A DNA stretch of 64,000 nt from Lycorma delicatula (lineage: Eukaryota > Arthropoda > Insecta > Hemiptera > Fulgoridae). Positions 12,090-25,690 of this stretch are shown one piece after another (the first letter of the stretch is position 1; every line of letters begins with the position of its first letter). Location of the stretch: NCBI RefSeq assembly GCF_047948215.1, contig NC_134455.1, forward strand, positions 165,770,575-165,834,574, given 5' to 3'. The position numbers and the translations under genes are program-made. The notes beneath the pieces are model-generated. The model worked only from the letters and a program-made list of their open reading frames with translations, made no database searches and was not told the origin of the DNA.

Positions 12090-12820
12090 TCAAAAGTGGT
12101 CAAAATAAGGAAAAAAGACGTACCTCACACCGGACAACCTAATGACATAACAAAAATCCGAAATCGTTAAAAAATCGATTATATCGTTTTGGAAGATTGT
12201 AGAATAGAAAGGCTCAAAATTAGTGATACTGTGAAATCTCATCTGAATGCATCTTACAAAAATTTGCATACGAAAAAGATAGACGGATACCGAGTTTGCT
12301 CGCAAACCATCAAACGAGATTATGTGACCCCTTCTGAGCAATATTTTAAGCTGCCTAAAAGTAAGTCCAATCAACGGATAAAATTTAGTGAAAGTGTTCT
12401 AAAGATGGTTATTTTATCCACTAGAAAGGTTATGGAGATTATTTTGGGATGCACAAGTCGTAATATTAATCGATATCTCTTCGCAAAAATCGAAAGGAAA
12501 ACATTATATATAGTTATTAGAAAAAATGGATGATAAAATATAGCAAAAACAGTCGGATTTTATGAAAGAGTGCTTTTTCATTATGAACATACTCCAAGTC
12601 ACACAGAAGTAACTCCATAAATAAAGTTAAATGAGTTATACTAGGAACTGCTTTCTCTTTCACGATATTCTATATTTTTAGAGCCGTGATTTTTTTTTAT
12701 TTCCAAACAAAAGAGAGATGGTTTATTGGAAAGAGATTTGCATCTAACAATGAAGTAATACATGAAAAATCATATACTTTAATTATTGATTCCAGCTTAA
12801 ATATCGCTGGAATAAGTAAA
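12090..12820 (+). pseudogene. Decayed mariner transposase
   Basis: Across all three forward frames the classical mariner order is visible: IDYIVLEDCRIERLKIS (second HTH region, about 12175), a VTPSEQ block (about 12324), KVMEIILGC with the overlapping-frame block FWDAQVVILID (about 12430), then SRDFFLFPNKR (about 12680) and a GKRFASNNEVI-like block (about 12730), ending near 12820 with YRWNK. Multiple stops and frameshifts separate the blocks. The catalytic HDNAP block is lost. Terminal inverted repeats were not found. The longest intact piece (114 codons from 12189) is a fragment of this pseudogene, not a host gene. Confidence 0.75.
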
Positions 12821-15745
12821 TTAAAAGGGGATTATGTCAAAAAATTAAACAAACTCTTTTGAAAAAAAATTTCATTGCTATTCCGTAAAATAATTTATTT
12901 ATTTCGAAGACAATTTGCGATTCTGTTCTTCCATGGAGAGTATATTACCTTTTTCTTAATGACTATTAAAATAAGTTCAGAATACTAAGCACGGTAAGTT
13001 ATTATGGTTGTATAAACACAAAATAAAGCGAAGACGATACTAGGTGGTACTAAAATTCTCTTGGAACACGATAGATCCGACGCATCGTTCCAGACGTATG
13101 ATTAGATAAAGAGCAAAGCCTGTAACGATTTGCATAGGCCGTTAAGTACAAGGCAGAATAAGATCCGACAATTCATTTAACGTTGTCTTTAAGTAGTGTA
13201 GAAAAGCGTCGCATTAAGTAACAGCTAGCGATGTCCAGCAACGATAAACTTATACGAGTACCAGCGTACTTCGTCGTAGTGAAACCATTAAAAGACATAA
13301 TAATGTTTGGTTAAAGAACCATAGTCATATCTATTATATATTATATAGTTATCTATTAGTCATGTCTAATAGAATAGAAAACTAATTATTTTAAGTATAA
13401 AACTTTATTACGGCTAACAAACATATTTAATAAATTAAAATACATTATGAATAGATGCTATCATGTAGTAGCCGTTCAAATGGAATCAAGCAGTAATTGG
13501 AGTTCTTTAAACACTGAGTATGCTAATAATAATAATAATACTTTTTCTTTGTTTCATTATCGATCGGGTATTCAGATTACCAGTCAATAAATTTACATAA
13601 TGAAATATTATATTAAATAAATATCTTGATAAATTAAACATACAGTAATTATTTTTATTACATTACCGGCTTCCAAAAATGTGTAAATACAAATTTATAA
13701 AAAAATAAAAAAAGTTATAAGAGGCTTTTAATTAAGAGGGTTTAAGACAAAATCCTATCTAACGGGGAGGGGATAAATTTTGAAATTTATTTCAGGGAGG
13801 GCGTCTAAGATTTTGATGCATACATATAATTATATAAATATCAATCAAAAAACACCAGGAAACAAATATAATTAGTGGAATATAAGGTAAATACATTTTA
13901 CTTTAATAAAACCTATTTTTTCATACGATTGTCACTTAAAAGAAGGTGGTAAGATGAGCTAATTTTCCAGAACTTTCATTATTAAATTAAAAAAAGGTAA
14001 ATAAGCTCGGTGTAAAAAATTGAATTACACAAAAACTACCGCACAAAAATCTTTATGTCTTCGATTAGTTATAAAAAAGAAAGACTAATATCCACTTTCA
14101 AGAAAATTTTCTACAACCCACATTTCTCAAAATGATTTGTAGGATGACTTAAATCCAAAGCCGAAGGCATTGGGCTTATCACATCTCAAAACTAGAGATG
14201 TGATAAAGATAAGGAAAAAGAGATGAATGATGTTGATCAACACACGGAGGAAAAAACAGTACGAGTTAAACAACTACATCCGGATAACAGTCTCAAAATT
14301 CTCCAAGGTAGCGGACACCCTTCACGGCCATTGAAGATCAGCTCATTTTTATCCAAATCGGGAGCAGTACGAGACTGATAAATGGTTTTGCGTTGACAAC
14401 TTGTATAAATACTCCGTCAAAAATGCTTCTCTTCTAAAAAAATAAGAATAAATAATGATCCATTCGCTAACAGGCAGCAGCCTTTTAAATGCATTCCTAC
14501 TTATTATCCGAATGCATGTGGTTTTTGTGAAATGCAACTAAGGTCAAATCCCCACCGACGAGCCTAAGGAGAAGTTCGGAAGGGGAAGAAACGGAAGGCT
14601 TGAACGAACCGTAAGAGTCACAGCCATCGAGTTAAAGAATTCCTTTTTTTCTGTTTTGACACTTTTGACACTCGTGTGTCAAACGGAATGCATTAGGTAG
14701 ATTTTTACTCCATTTGACATTTAATCAATTTTCAGTTTGCATATAAAAACATATAAATCGTCACAAACTACTTTTATTTTTGACATGTAATAAGGTTAAA
14801 AGGAAGAGCTGCATCATTAATAATTAAAATCTGTGTAATTATTTTAGCTGCGTATATTATTGTCATTATGATACTCGTAGATTAGGATTTTTTGCTATTT
14901 TTAAAGATTACTGATTATTACGCCAGAGGTTTCATGCATTGCCTTAATGTATTCAAATACAAAATGAATTAATTAAAATTGTGCAACTTTTTAAAATATA
15001 CTTTGCAGTAGTTCAGAAGATTCAATATTTGTCCATCAGTAAGCATTACCCCTAACAGAATCGACTCTTTACAGAAGTTTATATCAGTTTTACTTGTTGA
15101 AATGTTAAATATAAATTAAAAAATTACATATAAAGAGATACCTTAAAAAAAAAATTAAACAAATTTAATCGATAACAAGGAATGACTTTCATTAATATTA
15201 TAGTAACGTAATAAACATGTATAGCGTGATAAATAATGCGAATACTCGATTAAAACATGAACGATACTTCTGTTCAAAATTACTTTTAAAAGAAATCTGC
15301 TGTTCGAAACGCAAATCTAAACGGATGAGTGCATCTGCGATATATACATACTCGTACAATTCCAAAATCAATTAGTTTTATTATAACGGTTTATTTTTTG
15401 AGTAGGAAACAAAACTGTAATTAACAACTAGGGTCACGACACAGAAGCCAAGTTCAAGAACAACTCTTATGAGTTTCCTTTTTTGAAGAGCGCGATACAA
15501 AACAGCAAGGAACAAAATAAATTGGCAATTTATCTACTGCTAAAAGAAATTCTTTTACTTCATAGCGATGTATCACAGACTGTTCCATTGATACAATAAA
15601 CTTTCAAACCTGTCCAACGCCCGTCACGGGTACACATAAGCGATCACGAACTTCATGAATTCTGTTAACATTATTATAAAAATCACGAGTGGTAGACTAT
15701 TTTTGAACTGTTTTGTTATAACATTAACGATTATTAATTTTAAAA
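12821..15745. other. AT-rich sequence, no gene recognised
   Basis: It holds a hairpin at 14176-14206. A moderately GC-richer stretch at about 13040-13300 and another at 14500-14640 have no recognised motif. Confidence 0.45.
14176..14206. repeat. 12-bp perfect hairpin
   Basis: TTATCACATCTC (14176-14187) pairs exactly with GAGATGTGATAA (14195-14206) across a 7-nt loop. There is no T run suggestive of a terminator and no adjacent gene. Confidence 0.8.
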
Positions 15746-15900
15746 TAACCCTCAGGGGCTCTCCTTTTGAGAGTACTGAGACTGGTGATTCCAGGGTTCG
15801 AGCCAGTTGGGAGAGCTCATCCAAATATACGAGTATATATCTTGCACACCACATCCATTCAGAAATATTACACACTTCTCGACATCATCGTACACACTAA
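15745..15900 (+). repeat. Possible tRNA-like repeat fragment
   Basis: A B-box match GGGTTCGAGCC (about 15794-15804) sits between GGGGCTCTCC and GGGAGAGCTC, which can pair over about nine positions. No convincing A box is present and the tail is not A-rich. It may be an old SINE head. Confidence 0.3.
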
Positions 15901-18836
15901 ACACGCTTAATCTACACGCTAGTTTTTCTTTACACTAAAATCCACTCTTAGGGACATGTACATTAAATAATACAGTTCTTACTTGATTAAGTCAACTATT
16001 AAAGTAAATAACTAAGACCAATAGTAATACTGAGAATTAACTATACAATAGCAAAATAAATTATTTAAAACAATAAAAACCAAGGAATATACGAATTTTG
16101 AGCAATACTGAAACTTTATCGATCAGCATCCCAAGTGTAACGAAACAAGGCAACAATTATACTAGTAAACATGTATGGATACATTACGTGAAAGAACATT
16201 ACAAATATTTTTTTTATTCTAAAACAGGAAAAGGATATATATTTATTTATTAATTTGTATCTGAAAGAATATTCAGCACAAACTTTATGAAACAAAAATA
16301 TATCAACTGCGAGTACGACATCGATATATGACAATTTAAAAATGCAAGAATGGTGAAGGCTTTTTCGAAACTAAACATTTAAGATTGTTCGAAGCAAGGA
16401 AAATATCACATAACAAATTAAAAGGGGTTTCATGAATATATGTACTAAGCAATTATTAATTCATTAAAGACTTACGCGTGTGGTAGTGAAATAAATAAAA
16501 TTTTTGTGTGCGAGAAATATAATACCCTGACCGCATTAAATCCAAAATTATCTGGATGAAAGCAAGTCTCAGTCACTGCAACTACGCCCTGATCGATATT
16601 AAATGAATGCAATTGTAATTTATTTAGTTTTAATATCAGTTCCGGATAAATTCTGATTAAGTTCAAATTCACAATCGATTGGTGATGCAGGTTTCGGATA
16701 AAATAGCTAATAATAACGTGGTATAAACACTTATAAACCAAGATTTAATCTCAGTTAAGTAAGTAGATATAAAGTTTTTATTTTCAAAACGAGGAAAATT
16801 AAATATTAACCTTAGGGGATAAAGTATGGCGACTCGTTTTTATAATTAGTTAATGTGTGATAAAAATAATATTACATTACAACCGTATTTACTATTACGT
16901 ACATATGTACGTATATATAGTATATGATAATATGTTAATTTTTAAATAATAACTACATATTGAATAATCAAGCAACCAGCATCCTAGCAGCAAAATATCT
17001 GTTTCAGCAAAATACCAAATACTGTTTATTTTCCTCACGTTTCATATTCTCGCAGAGATCTCAGCTGCATCGTAAGTCTCTGAGTAAAAAAAAAGTTAAG
17101 TAAACAGAAAGGATATGTTTAAAACCTCAGTCACTGATGTTATAAACTCTTCTGGAGCTACTGCAATCTGTGCAGATAATGGAACTGTTGTTTATTGTGC
17201 GTAATTTGAATATATATTTAAAAAATATATTTAATAAATGTATAATTTCCTTAATCCAGTCACCATTTTAAAGTTTTACTTATTTATTAATAATAATTTC
17301 CTGTTTGTTGCTATATGTGTTTTTTCTCTAGATTGAGGTATTTCAATTTTTTGTTACTTATTTTTGATATTTGTATATTTTCTAAAGGATATATTTATCC
17401 AGTTTTCATCAAAATATAGACGTTCCAATTTTTAATCATTAGCGTAAAAAAGGATAAAAATAAATTAAGACTGGATAATTATTATCGAAAATCAATATTA
17501 TCACTAACAATTAATCAGGGCACCCATACTACCAAAAATTTTCAGCATACTGCAGTATGATTAATAGACCCACAAGTTACATAGAAATACCGGTTTAAGG
17601 GAAAACAGAGGCTTCGAAATAGATTCTAAAACTAAATTTACTAATTTTTGAATTTCAACCGAAGAGACCTTGTTCAACCGAAGTTTAGCTTCTAGAAAAT
17701 GTGACTATGTTACTTCGGGACATGAGGTCAGAGTTACACCCACTTTATATACGTATACACCGAAGAACTTTTTTGTACGCAATAGAGATGAAATATACAG
17801 ATAAAACAATACCTTCGTGTAAACCAAGAGATTGTCTTATTTTGTTTCCGAGTGGAGTAAAAGATCATGTGATGAAATTCCAGAAAATTCTTAAATCTTT
17901 TAAGAATTGTTGTGTTAAATGCTTTAAAAGGTAATATCACACTTAGAAGGTCTCTTAACCAGAACATACTGCAAAGAAGAAAAAAGAAAATGATGGTTCT
18001 AGTTTAGTATAAATACTCGTATAAGATTAAAGAGTAGGGTTAGATATACCTACACACACTAACAAACTCAAAATTATAGATAAATTACAGTAACGATTTA
18101 TAATATCTGGTCGGATATTATTAGACTTGCGAGATGTAATGTTCATATTCTCAAGTTTTTTAAATAAAAAAATCTGTATTCTATGGAAAGTATTTATGTT
18201 CAGCATTTACGGAAATAAAACTCTCAAAACTATGTATTTGTACTATAAATACCCTGTACAATTACCTACAAACAACTTCAACTGAAGTTACAATCAGTGT
18301 CAACTGATCTATTATTGATACAACCAAAAATGGGAAATATTTTGTTTACGTAACTATAGTAGAGCTATATTTTGTCTATAAACTATGTCTCTGTACCTAT
18401 AACTATATACACACACAATATTTTAGATACAGAGTAATATTTAACCAAAATTTTCCGTTAACTAAAGAAAATATTAAGTTTTTAATATTAAGTTCTTCTT
18501 ATGTTAAAAAGTTGTTCAGATTCTTGCATGCCTGCGCCCACAAATTTACCGACAAATATATCTACATAGAACTTTGGGTGAGGGTCAAGGGTTATGATAC
18601 ATGTTCGTATAATTCTCTATAGAATATAGACTCACGCAAGCTGTCAATTCGATCACGGAAACATTCAATTTTAGTTATACACAGAATGATTCGGATATTA
18701 ATAAAGTATCTAGTAAGCCACATAACTCCGACAGGAATATTCCGTAAAAGATATAAAATATAAACTAATGATGATTTATTTTTTTAAATTTTAATTGTTT
18801 ATTTCTGTTGTAGAAATATTATGATTACTAGTATTT

Positions 18837-18877
<41 letters not shown>

Positions 18878-21640
18878 TGAAAATCATTGTAAAGTAAATA
18901 ACCGAATAAGATTTAAAAGAAGTTAAAATTTTTTACAGAAAATAGGCAGATTAAAATTTAGCAAAATAAAGTAATAAAAGTAATATTAAAATTGAAATTC
19001 AGCATTATTCTTTTAATTTTATTTTTATACTATTGAGGCAGAATAAGCTTTCTCAAACTATGTAAATTGAAAACTATTAAAGTGAAATAAGACTCTATTT
19101 AATGTTAAAGGTTTTCTAAAATAAGCATTATTATATCACTCGGCTTGAATGAAAGCAGAAGTAAATTATTTGTATTCATCAGGGAATTGGTAGTTCATTT
19201 TGGTTATAACATTTCATATAAAAAATGCTATAAACAAGATAGTTAAAAAAAAAATTGTGTCGCACAAGGCAAAATAGCAAAAGCGTAATCAATGTAAAGA
19301 GGAAGGTGTGGATAGTGGGGTGAAACAACAAAACATGTTTTTTATTCTACGTATTTAGTTTATAACTTGTATCGTCACTGCGAAAAGTTTATTAAAGGAC
19401 GAATCCTGTAGCAGAAATGCTAGCTGGTGTTTGGATTTAGTGCAAATCAGAATCGTATAAAATTTCATTTTTAACATGCACGTGCTTCTGAAAGCTGTGG
19501 ATGAGAGCATTATATGATTTCGGATGTGACGTGCTACCTATCAGTCAATACTTTTACAGTTTTAGTCTGATAATATCCGAAAAATATTATTTGATATTAA
19601 ACCAATGCAACCTTTCCCTGCGCGAATAAAGCAAGATTATGATATTATGATAGTTTATATTAGTTATTTGAAGTTTTACCAGTAATATGTTGATTTTTAC
19701 TTCGTTTTGTTTTATAATAAATTATAATTTTAAAACAACTTTGCAGTAATTTCTATCGACTTCATAATTGCATACACATTTATCTGTACTAACTTTTAAA
19801 ATTTTAGTTCAGCTATGAATTTATTTACTAGGTATGAAATAGTTTTATTATTTTCAAAAATAATCAGAATTTATACATTTATATAAACTTCTTTATAACA
19901 GGAGTTCCACAGGGTTAATTTTTAACTACTTTAGCAGTAATTACACGTACATGAAAAAGACCACACCGGAATACTGTTTTCTTTGCAGTTTTTTTTTCAG
20001 CCTTATACGTTCGTTCACACGCTTATGTTTAAAAATGTTTAATATTATTATCTTGCTGGTATTTTACATAAACGGTGTGGAAGTATTTTTCATTATAAGT
20101 ATGCATTTTTCTTTTAATTATGTAGAAGAAAATATGACTCAAATTTCTTTCAGAATGAAATATAAAAAAGCGTAGAATGAACAAAAGAACAGTAATGTTG
20201 TTTATTTGGGAAAAAAAGTATAATAATAATTTTAGAAGATGATTTATTATTTTGAACATAATAAGTATCCGTGATGAAAAAACTAGCACTAATTAGAAAC
20301 AATTTCTAGAAGTATACATTATGTTTTTCAGTTTTATTGAATTAAATACTAGCTATTGAACCGTGAATTAAAACCAACAATTTAATTTTAGAATAGGAAA
20401 ATAGGAAACAAATTTGATATGACATAAGAATTCTAGTAATTTTAAAATATTTTAAATAAATATTTTATAACTGTTACAAAATTACTACTAGCGGAAAACT
20501 GCAGTTCGTAGATAATACAGAGGACGACCCAGTCGTTAAAGCATAACCGATTCAATCAAATAATCTAACTCATACAATGTTGTAAGACGGACACCTCAGA
20601 AAATTAAAAAGAATGATGTCAATTAACTGTACTTTAAATAAAGAATGAAATAGAACTTAGTTGTAATCTTAAGTAACCTATCATTAATTTAAAATTATGA
20701 TTTAACTGTTTGTCATTGCATTTAATAACACTCTAGGGGTAATAATAATTATTTTGATGGTAATACAGTATATTATGTAATTTATTAAAAATGAATTAAT
20801 ACGAGATGACATCTTTCGAACGTCCAAGGACTGATTGATTAATAATAAAGCGACTCTTGTCTATTTTCTCTCGGTTTCTTGTCTTCGTTAACTCTTCCCG
20901 TCACTCAATCTCTGTTACAGGTTATCTTCACCATAGTTAATGCGTGAAAGTTTCTTCTTTGACGCTACTTTATGAATATAACTGAACATTAAAATCGGTT
21001 AACTGCAACGGAATTACCAGTATTCTCTAATATCCGGAGACATTCATAATTTCTGAAGAAAAGACTAAATTCATTTCCTTGCAAACCAAAACAAGCAATT
21101 AATTAAATTAATTACTATTTTTAATATAATACTATCAGTATTTACTAGATGTTTATTTAATAGATGTTGAAAGGCTTTTAAGAGAGTACCAGGAAAGGTT
21201 TAAGAGTCTAATCTTATCAGTGGTAGAATAACGACAAGCGACCGCTAGGTCAGCGATCGAGAACTTTGCTAGTTGGACATGAGACAATGGACCTGGGAGG
21301 CAGTACATGACGAAGACGGTCAGATTTAGTTGCGAAAACATAACTATGATATATGGAATCACATTACTTAAAGTTAACTTATTAGATATTTCGTATTAGC
21401 AATTTCCAGGGGCACCGGATATCACCGACTTTCAAGAACATACTTCTAATATATTCTTGTTTAATTTGTCCGAGAAAAAAATAATCGAAAGCCAACGTAA
21501 GATTAAGTACTCAGTAGGGTACTGAGAAAGGCGAGTATGAACTATTGGGTTAAAAATGTAGTAAAATTACTGATGTATTTTACAAGAGTAAACATGCATA
21601 CGATGTAGTTCAACCTAAGGTATCCGAACCAATAGTAAAG
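15901..21640. other. AT-rich sequence with one microsatellite, no gene recognised
   Basis: About 5.7 kb without transposon motifs or plausible exons that I could recognise. It contains the (TAA)n tract at 18839-18870. Reported ORFs are AT-rich and motif-free. Confidence 0.5.
18839..18870. repeat. (TAA)n microsatellite
   Basis: About ten uninterrupted TAA units followed by a short A run. Confidence 0.95.
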
Positions 21641-22736
21641 TGGAAGGGATAATGAAATGTGAAAGGATTTTGAAGGTCTTATCACAGGTTCCAGCGCTGT
21701 ATGGATAAGGCCGAGCTCCAGCTCGTACCGTATAAATTGTTGTGATGACAGCCAAAAAGATGAAACTTAACATCTCTTTGACCATCTCGAAATGCTGTAT
21801 CCATTCTAAGCCATGGTCGACATGCGGATTCACATTCCGAAAGTTTCTGGTAATTTAGTGCGCCTAATTTCGAAGCTAATGCTCAACAAGGATGCCCCTA
21901 GGCAAACGCGGAAGGCACTGCTGTCGTGTGTATTTACTTCGGTTCTTCTATACGCAACCCTTTTTTTTTTTGGAGCGCTGACTACCGCTCTAAACGGTAA
22001 CCGCTAGGCGGCAGTTTTCAGGCATAGTTGCCTCAGGATCTGCTTCGCCTATCGGACGGTGTCTAAGGAGGCCGTTGAGGTCCTGGCGGAGCGATGCCTG
22101 TTGACATGATCGGAAGTCTAAAAAAGCGTGTCAAGGATAGCACAAGTGGGGTGGGAGAATGGCAGCGACGGTGGAACTGATAAGGGGCGCTGGACTTTTC
22201 GGCTTATCCCGGACATAGACATATGGATATCCAGGTCCATGGGAACATGAACCATGCCTTCGTACAGTTCCTCTTAGGGAATGGGGAGATTCAGATCGTA
22301 TATCTTCAGTTTTGGTCTGAAATACTGCGACCTGTGCCAGTCTGTGATCACGTGGAGGTAACTGCTCACCACGTGTTCTTCGAATATCCACTATTTGCGA
22401 TTGAGATGAATAATCTAGTCGCTAAACTTTATAGCAGATAGGATATTCGTTCCAGAGGACTCCGAAGAAGTGTGCTGGCATCAGTCGATAACTGGGAAGC
22501 GATTTCTGATTGATCGAGTGCAGTGACGGACAAGCTGCGTGTGCGGGAAGACATCAGGAAGATAAGAATGACGCCTCCTCTGAGGTGTTACGTCAGGGAA
22601 CAGGCATGCCACAGAGTGCCTGAAGGTCCTGACCTGCTGAAATTGTCCGGACACGATGATGCCCGGTGTACTCCCGGTACTGACATCTCTTCTCAGCAGC
22701 TGCAATCAATCCACTAACGATGAGAAAAAAATCGTA
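21640..22736 (+). pseudogene. R1-group non-LTR retrotransposon, 3' part of ORF2
   Basis: This is the end of a reverse-transcriptase polyprotein, 5'-truncated. In order: a WMDKAELQLVPYK block and TAKKMKLN (RT thumb entry, about 21700-21770), KPWS...MRIHIPKVS, then NKDAPRQTRKALLSCVFTS followed by VLLYA (about 21885-21955), AYRTVSKEAVEVLAERC (about 22045), a WTFRLIPDI block (about 22190), GNGEIQIVYLQF (about 22280) and a C-terminal zinc-knuckle-like VPVCDHVEVTAHHVFFEYP (about 22335-22390). This is the usual R1/Jockey-group order. Frameshifts and a T run at 21961 break it. RT catalytic motifs are missing. The A-rich stretch after 22720 is the probable 3' end. Confidence 0.75.
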
Positions 22737-22931
22737 ACTAATACATCGTTCTGCAAAACTGAAAAATTTCATAAAAATCGGAAAATGTTTTTGGCTGTAA
22801 CTGTGTCACATACATACAGATTTAATGCCAAAAATGTTGAAACGATTAATATTTTGAAAAAAATATTACTGAAAAAGAAAAAAATAATACATTTTCAAAA
22901 AACTAAAATTTTTAAATTCTTATAGTTATTT

Positions 22932-23246
22932 AAGAAATTGCCTATTAAATTTCAATTCTTAGTTTTATTTACTTGCATAATGGACGGTAGCACCATTAGT
23001 TTGCCTTTGAATATAAACACTTCCAATGCATTTACGGATAATCAATTTTACTCTCGCACCTTGATTCAGTTTTTTAACATCTTCAAATAAACGATCTTTG
23101 ACTCTATGTCAAAAAAACTCTCATGAAGCTGCGAGAGTAAAATTGGAATATACGTAAATATGCAGGAGGTGTTATTCAAAGGTAAACTAATGCTGCTACC
23201 GCTCGAATACAAAAGCTAAGAACTGAAAGTTAATAGGCAATTTCTT
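22932..23246. mobile_element. Fold-back element with arms of about 120 bp
   Basis: The sequence from AAGAAATTGCC (22932) to CTCTCGCA (23058) recurs as its imperfect reverse complement from TGCGAGAG (23130) to GGCAATTTCTT (23246), around a spacer of about 70 bp. Shared blocks include GGTAGCA.CATTAGTTT.CCTTTGAATA. No coding capacity and no certain target-site duplication. This is the structure of a fold-back MITE. Confidence 0.85.
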
Positions 23247-24013
23247 TTCTCCCAGAAGCATACGCTACCAATTAATACACTGGACGGAGACGAGCTATTA
23301 AATTAATCAAATCGTTTATAATAATCGAGTATTTTAATTTTAGAAGAAATAAATTTATAAAAATTAATTTTCCTTGAACGTGTGGATTACAAAATTTGTT
23401 TTTAATTTGCCAGTAATACGATCTTGCTAACAATTAACGAACGTGTTTATAACATTATAAATGGTTTGTTTAACCGTAAATCTATTCCTAAATCATTAAT
23501 AGCTCTATCACACAGATGGTTAATGCTTTTAAATATACTTTGTACATATTAACTTAAAAGTTTTAGTTAACGAGTACATAAATCAAGAATAAATTCGTTA
23601 ATACAACAAACATTTCTGATTCAATCCTCAAAATTAGAAGCTAAGAATTAACTATCACCAGTATTACATAATTGTAACAGATTATGACAAAATAGATGGT
23701 ATTTTCAATAACTGACTGTTACTGACTTTCCAATCACGGTTATTCACGGTTACTATAAATAAATAACTTACTTTTAATTAACCAACTATAATCAGTCTTA
23801 AGGAAAGTTATATTATATATTAGTAGATACTAACAAACTATTATGATTAAATATTAATTTTTTTTTTCAAAATAATTACTTGTAACTTAATACTTTATCT
23901 TAATAAATTCGTTTTATTAAATTAAAAACGTTTTAGCCTTCTAATGAATGGTTAGGGGAATTCTTCAATAGCTTTAAAAAAAGTACAAACGAATTAATCC
24001 GAGATTTTCATTT
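23247..24013. other. AT-rich sequence, no feature seen
   Basis: No coding, RNA or repeat feature was recognised. Confidence 0.5.
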
Positions 24014-24440
24014 TTACTTCCTTGTACGAAGCAAAGGAAGTATTGTGATCGCGAAAAATTTCGGTTTTCAGAACGAAAATATCCATTTTGACTAGTTTCG
24101 GCGTGGCGCCTGTACGTACGTATGTATCTCGCATAACTCAAAAACAATTAACCGTAGGATGTTGGAATTTTGGATTTAACATTGTTGTAAGATCTAGTTA
24201 TGGACCTCCATTTTTGATTGGAATCGAAATTTTAATTAATGAAATATTTGGATCTCAAAGGGAAGGCACATCGGTTCGAATCAGACTTCATCTTCTTTAT
24301 TTTAACATTTTTTTAGTTAAATATACTGATTTATTAATAATTATTAACCTCTGATCGTAAAAAAAATTACTGTGTAAAAAATTATCAATAATAATAAAAA
24401 CAAGTTATTAATAAAATAAAATTTTACGTACTTTTCATTT
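24014..24440 (+). mobile_element. ACTTCC element (non-autonomous), deleted copy
   Basis: It begins TTACTTCCTTGTACGAAG, immediately followed by a short complement of itself (AAGGAAGTA), then GTGATCGCGAAAAATTTCGG. It matches the minus-strand element at 46769-47525 block by block, including GTAGGATGTTGgAATTTTGGATT and CATCGGTTCGAATCAGACTTC, the latter carrying a polymerase III B-box-like core. Compared with that copy it lacks about 200 bp in the middle and its 3' terminus. The ORF at 24088-24354 is incidental. Confidence 0.75.
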
Positions 24441-24493
24441 AAAAAAAAAGTGAAAATGAAATTTCTTTCTTATGAAATCTACCTAAACGTAAA

Positions 24494-24702
24494 GGATAAG
24501 TTTCGTAGCATAAATGATGCGCCTATTCGGAACCCACTATTTTGTAATCAAAGATTATCATTTTTATATCAATGTTGGAGAAAACAAAATTTTGAAAGAT
24601 AATTTAATGCACAAGAATATTTTATTTAATTAAGAAACAGAAAGTGCAGATAAGTTGCGTAGTATAATTGATGCGCCTATTCGGAACCCCAGTATTCTGT
24701 AT
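24494..24702. repeat. Pair of about 53-bp direct repeats, 154 bp apart
   Basis: GGATAAGTTTCGTAGCATAA... (24494 onward) and AGATAAGTTGCGTAGTATAA... (24648 onward) share the exact core GATGCGCCTATTCGGAACCC and continue as TATT.TGTA. The sequences between them are unrelated to either. Confidence 0.8.
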
Positions 24703-25514
24703 AGACGAGTTTCAACATCATTCGCGGGCTTAAGTTAGCGACAGAATTTTAACTACAAATTCTGGCCTGACAAACCTTATTTTAATAAGCTACAGATAAA
24801 TCTGCTTTATGATCAAGGAATGCAGCTGTCCGTGAGTTCTCAATCTAGAAAGTTACACTAAAGATCTGTAAACTTCCAGAATATCTTACAAATTCTTAAA
24901 GAAAACTTAATTTTCGTCAAAACTGTATAAAACAATATTAGAAACTGATCAAAAAGCTAACAGTAGCTCTCATAAGCGACAATTAAACAAATCAAAACTG
25001 GTTTATTTAATTAAATTACAACACAGGTTGTATTCACTTTAACAATAGAAACCGCATTGTTATGTCCATAAGCGATGGTATTCTAGTACATACCGAAGTT
25101 AGTAGCACACAAAATTAAAAATTTTATTACCGGTAGTATTCTTCCTACATAACAAGATACTAAAATTACTTTTTATTACTTAATCACTTTGAGTTTGCCG
25201 ACAAAACTAAAATTAAATTATATAAGTAGTTCTTAATAATTCTATATAAATAAAAGTATTAGTACATAATTTTTTTTTATACTTATTAGTATATATAATA
25301 AAAAGACAAAAACCTGCATTACAACAAAATTATAATCAAACGACGTCCAGTAAAAACTACAAAAGTTTATATACTCTGTTGGGAATTTATAATAATAATA
25401 CTATTAATACAAACCGGTTATTTACCTACAGACATTGTAATATTGAACTATGTAAATTGTTTAAATTCGGATGGTAAGATGTTTACAGATTCACAGTAAA
25501 CAGCTGTTAAAATT
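24703..25514. other. AT-rich sequence, no feature seen
   Basis: No coding, RNA or repeat feature was recognised. Confidence 0.5.
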
Positions 25515-25690
25515 CTCCGGAACCACCATAAGGTATTTCTCATACTTTAGAGGATGAATGAGGATGATATGTATGAATGTAAATGAAGTGTAGTACAGGT
25601 CGACCATTCCTGAATGTGTCGTTAATTGAAACCCAACCACCAAAGAACACTGATATCCACGTCCTAGTATTCAAATCCGTATAAAAGTAA
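25515..25690 (-). repeat. SINE family A, truncated copy
   Basis: On the minus strand it contains the family body from ATACGGATTTGAATACTAG to GGTTCCGGAG. The tRNA-like head is missing. Confidence 0.85.

Noticed and set aside
15624..15900. Overlapping ORFs of 81-83 codons on both strands
   Set aside because: No motif; the segment holds a B-box-like tRNA-like repeat instead.
20029..20289. Overlapping ORFs on both strands near 20 kb
   Set aside because: Composition is Phe/Ile/Lys-rich as expected for AT-rich DNA; no motif or splice context.
22131..22705. Minus-strand ORFs in the 22 kb region
   Set aside because: They are antisense shadows of the plus-strand R1-group ORF2, whose motif order is clear.
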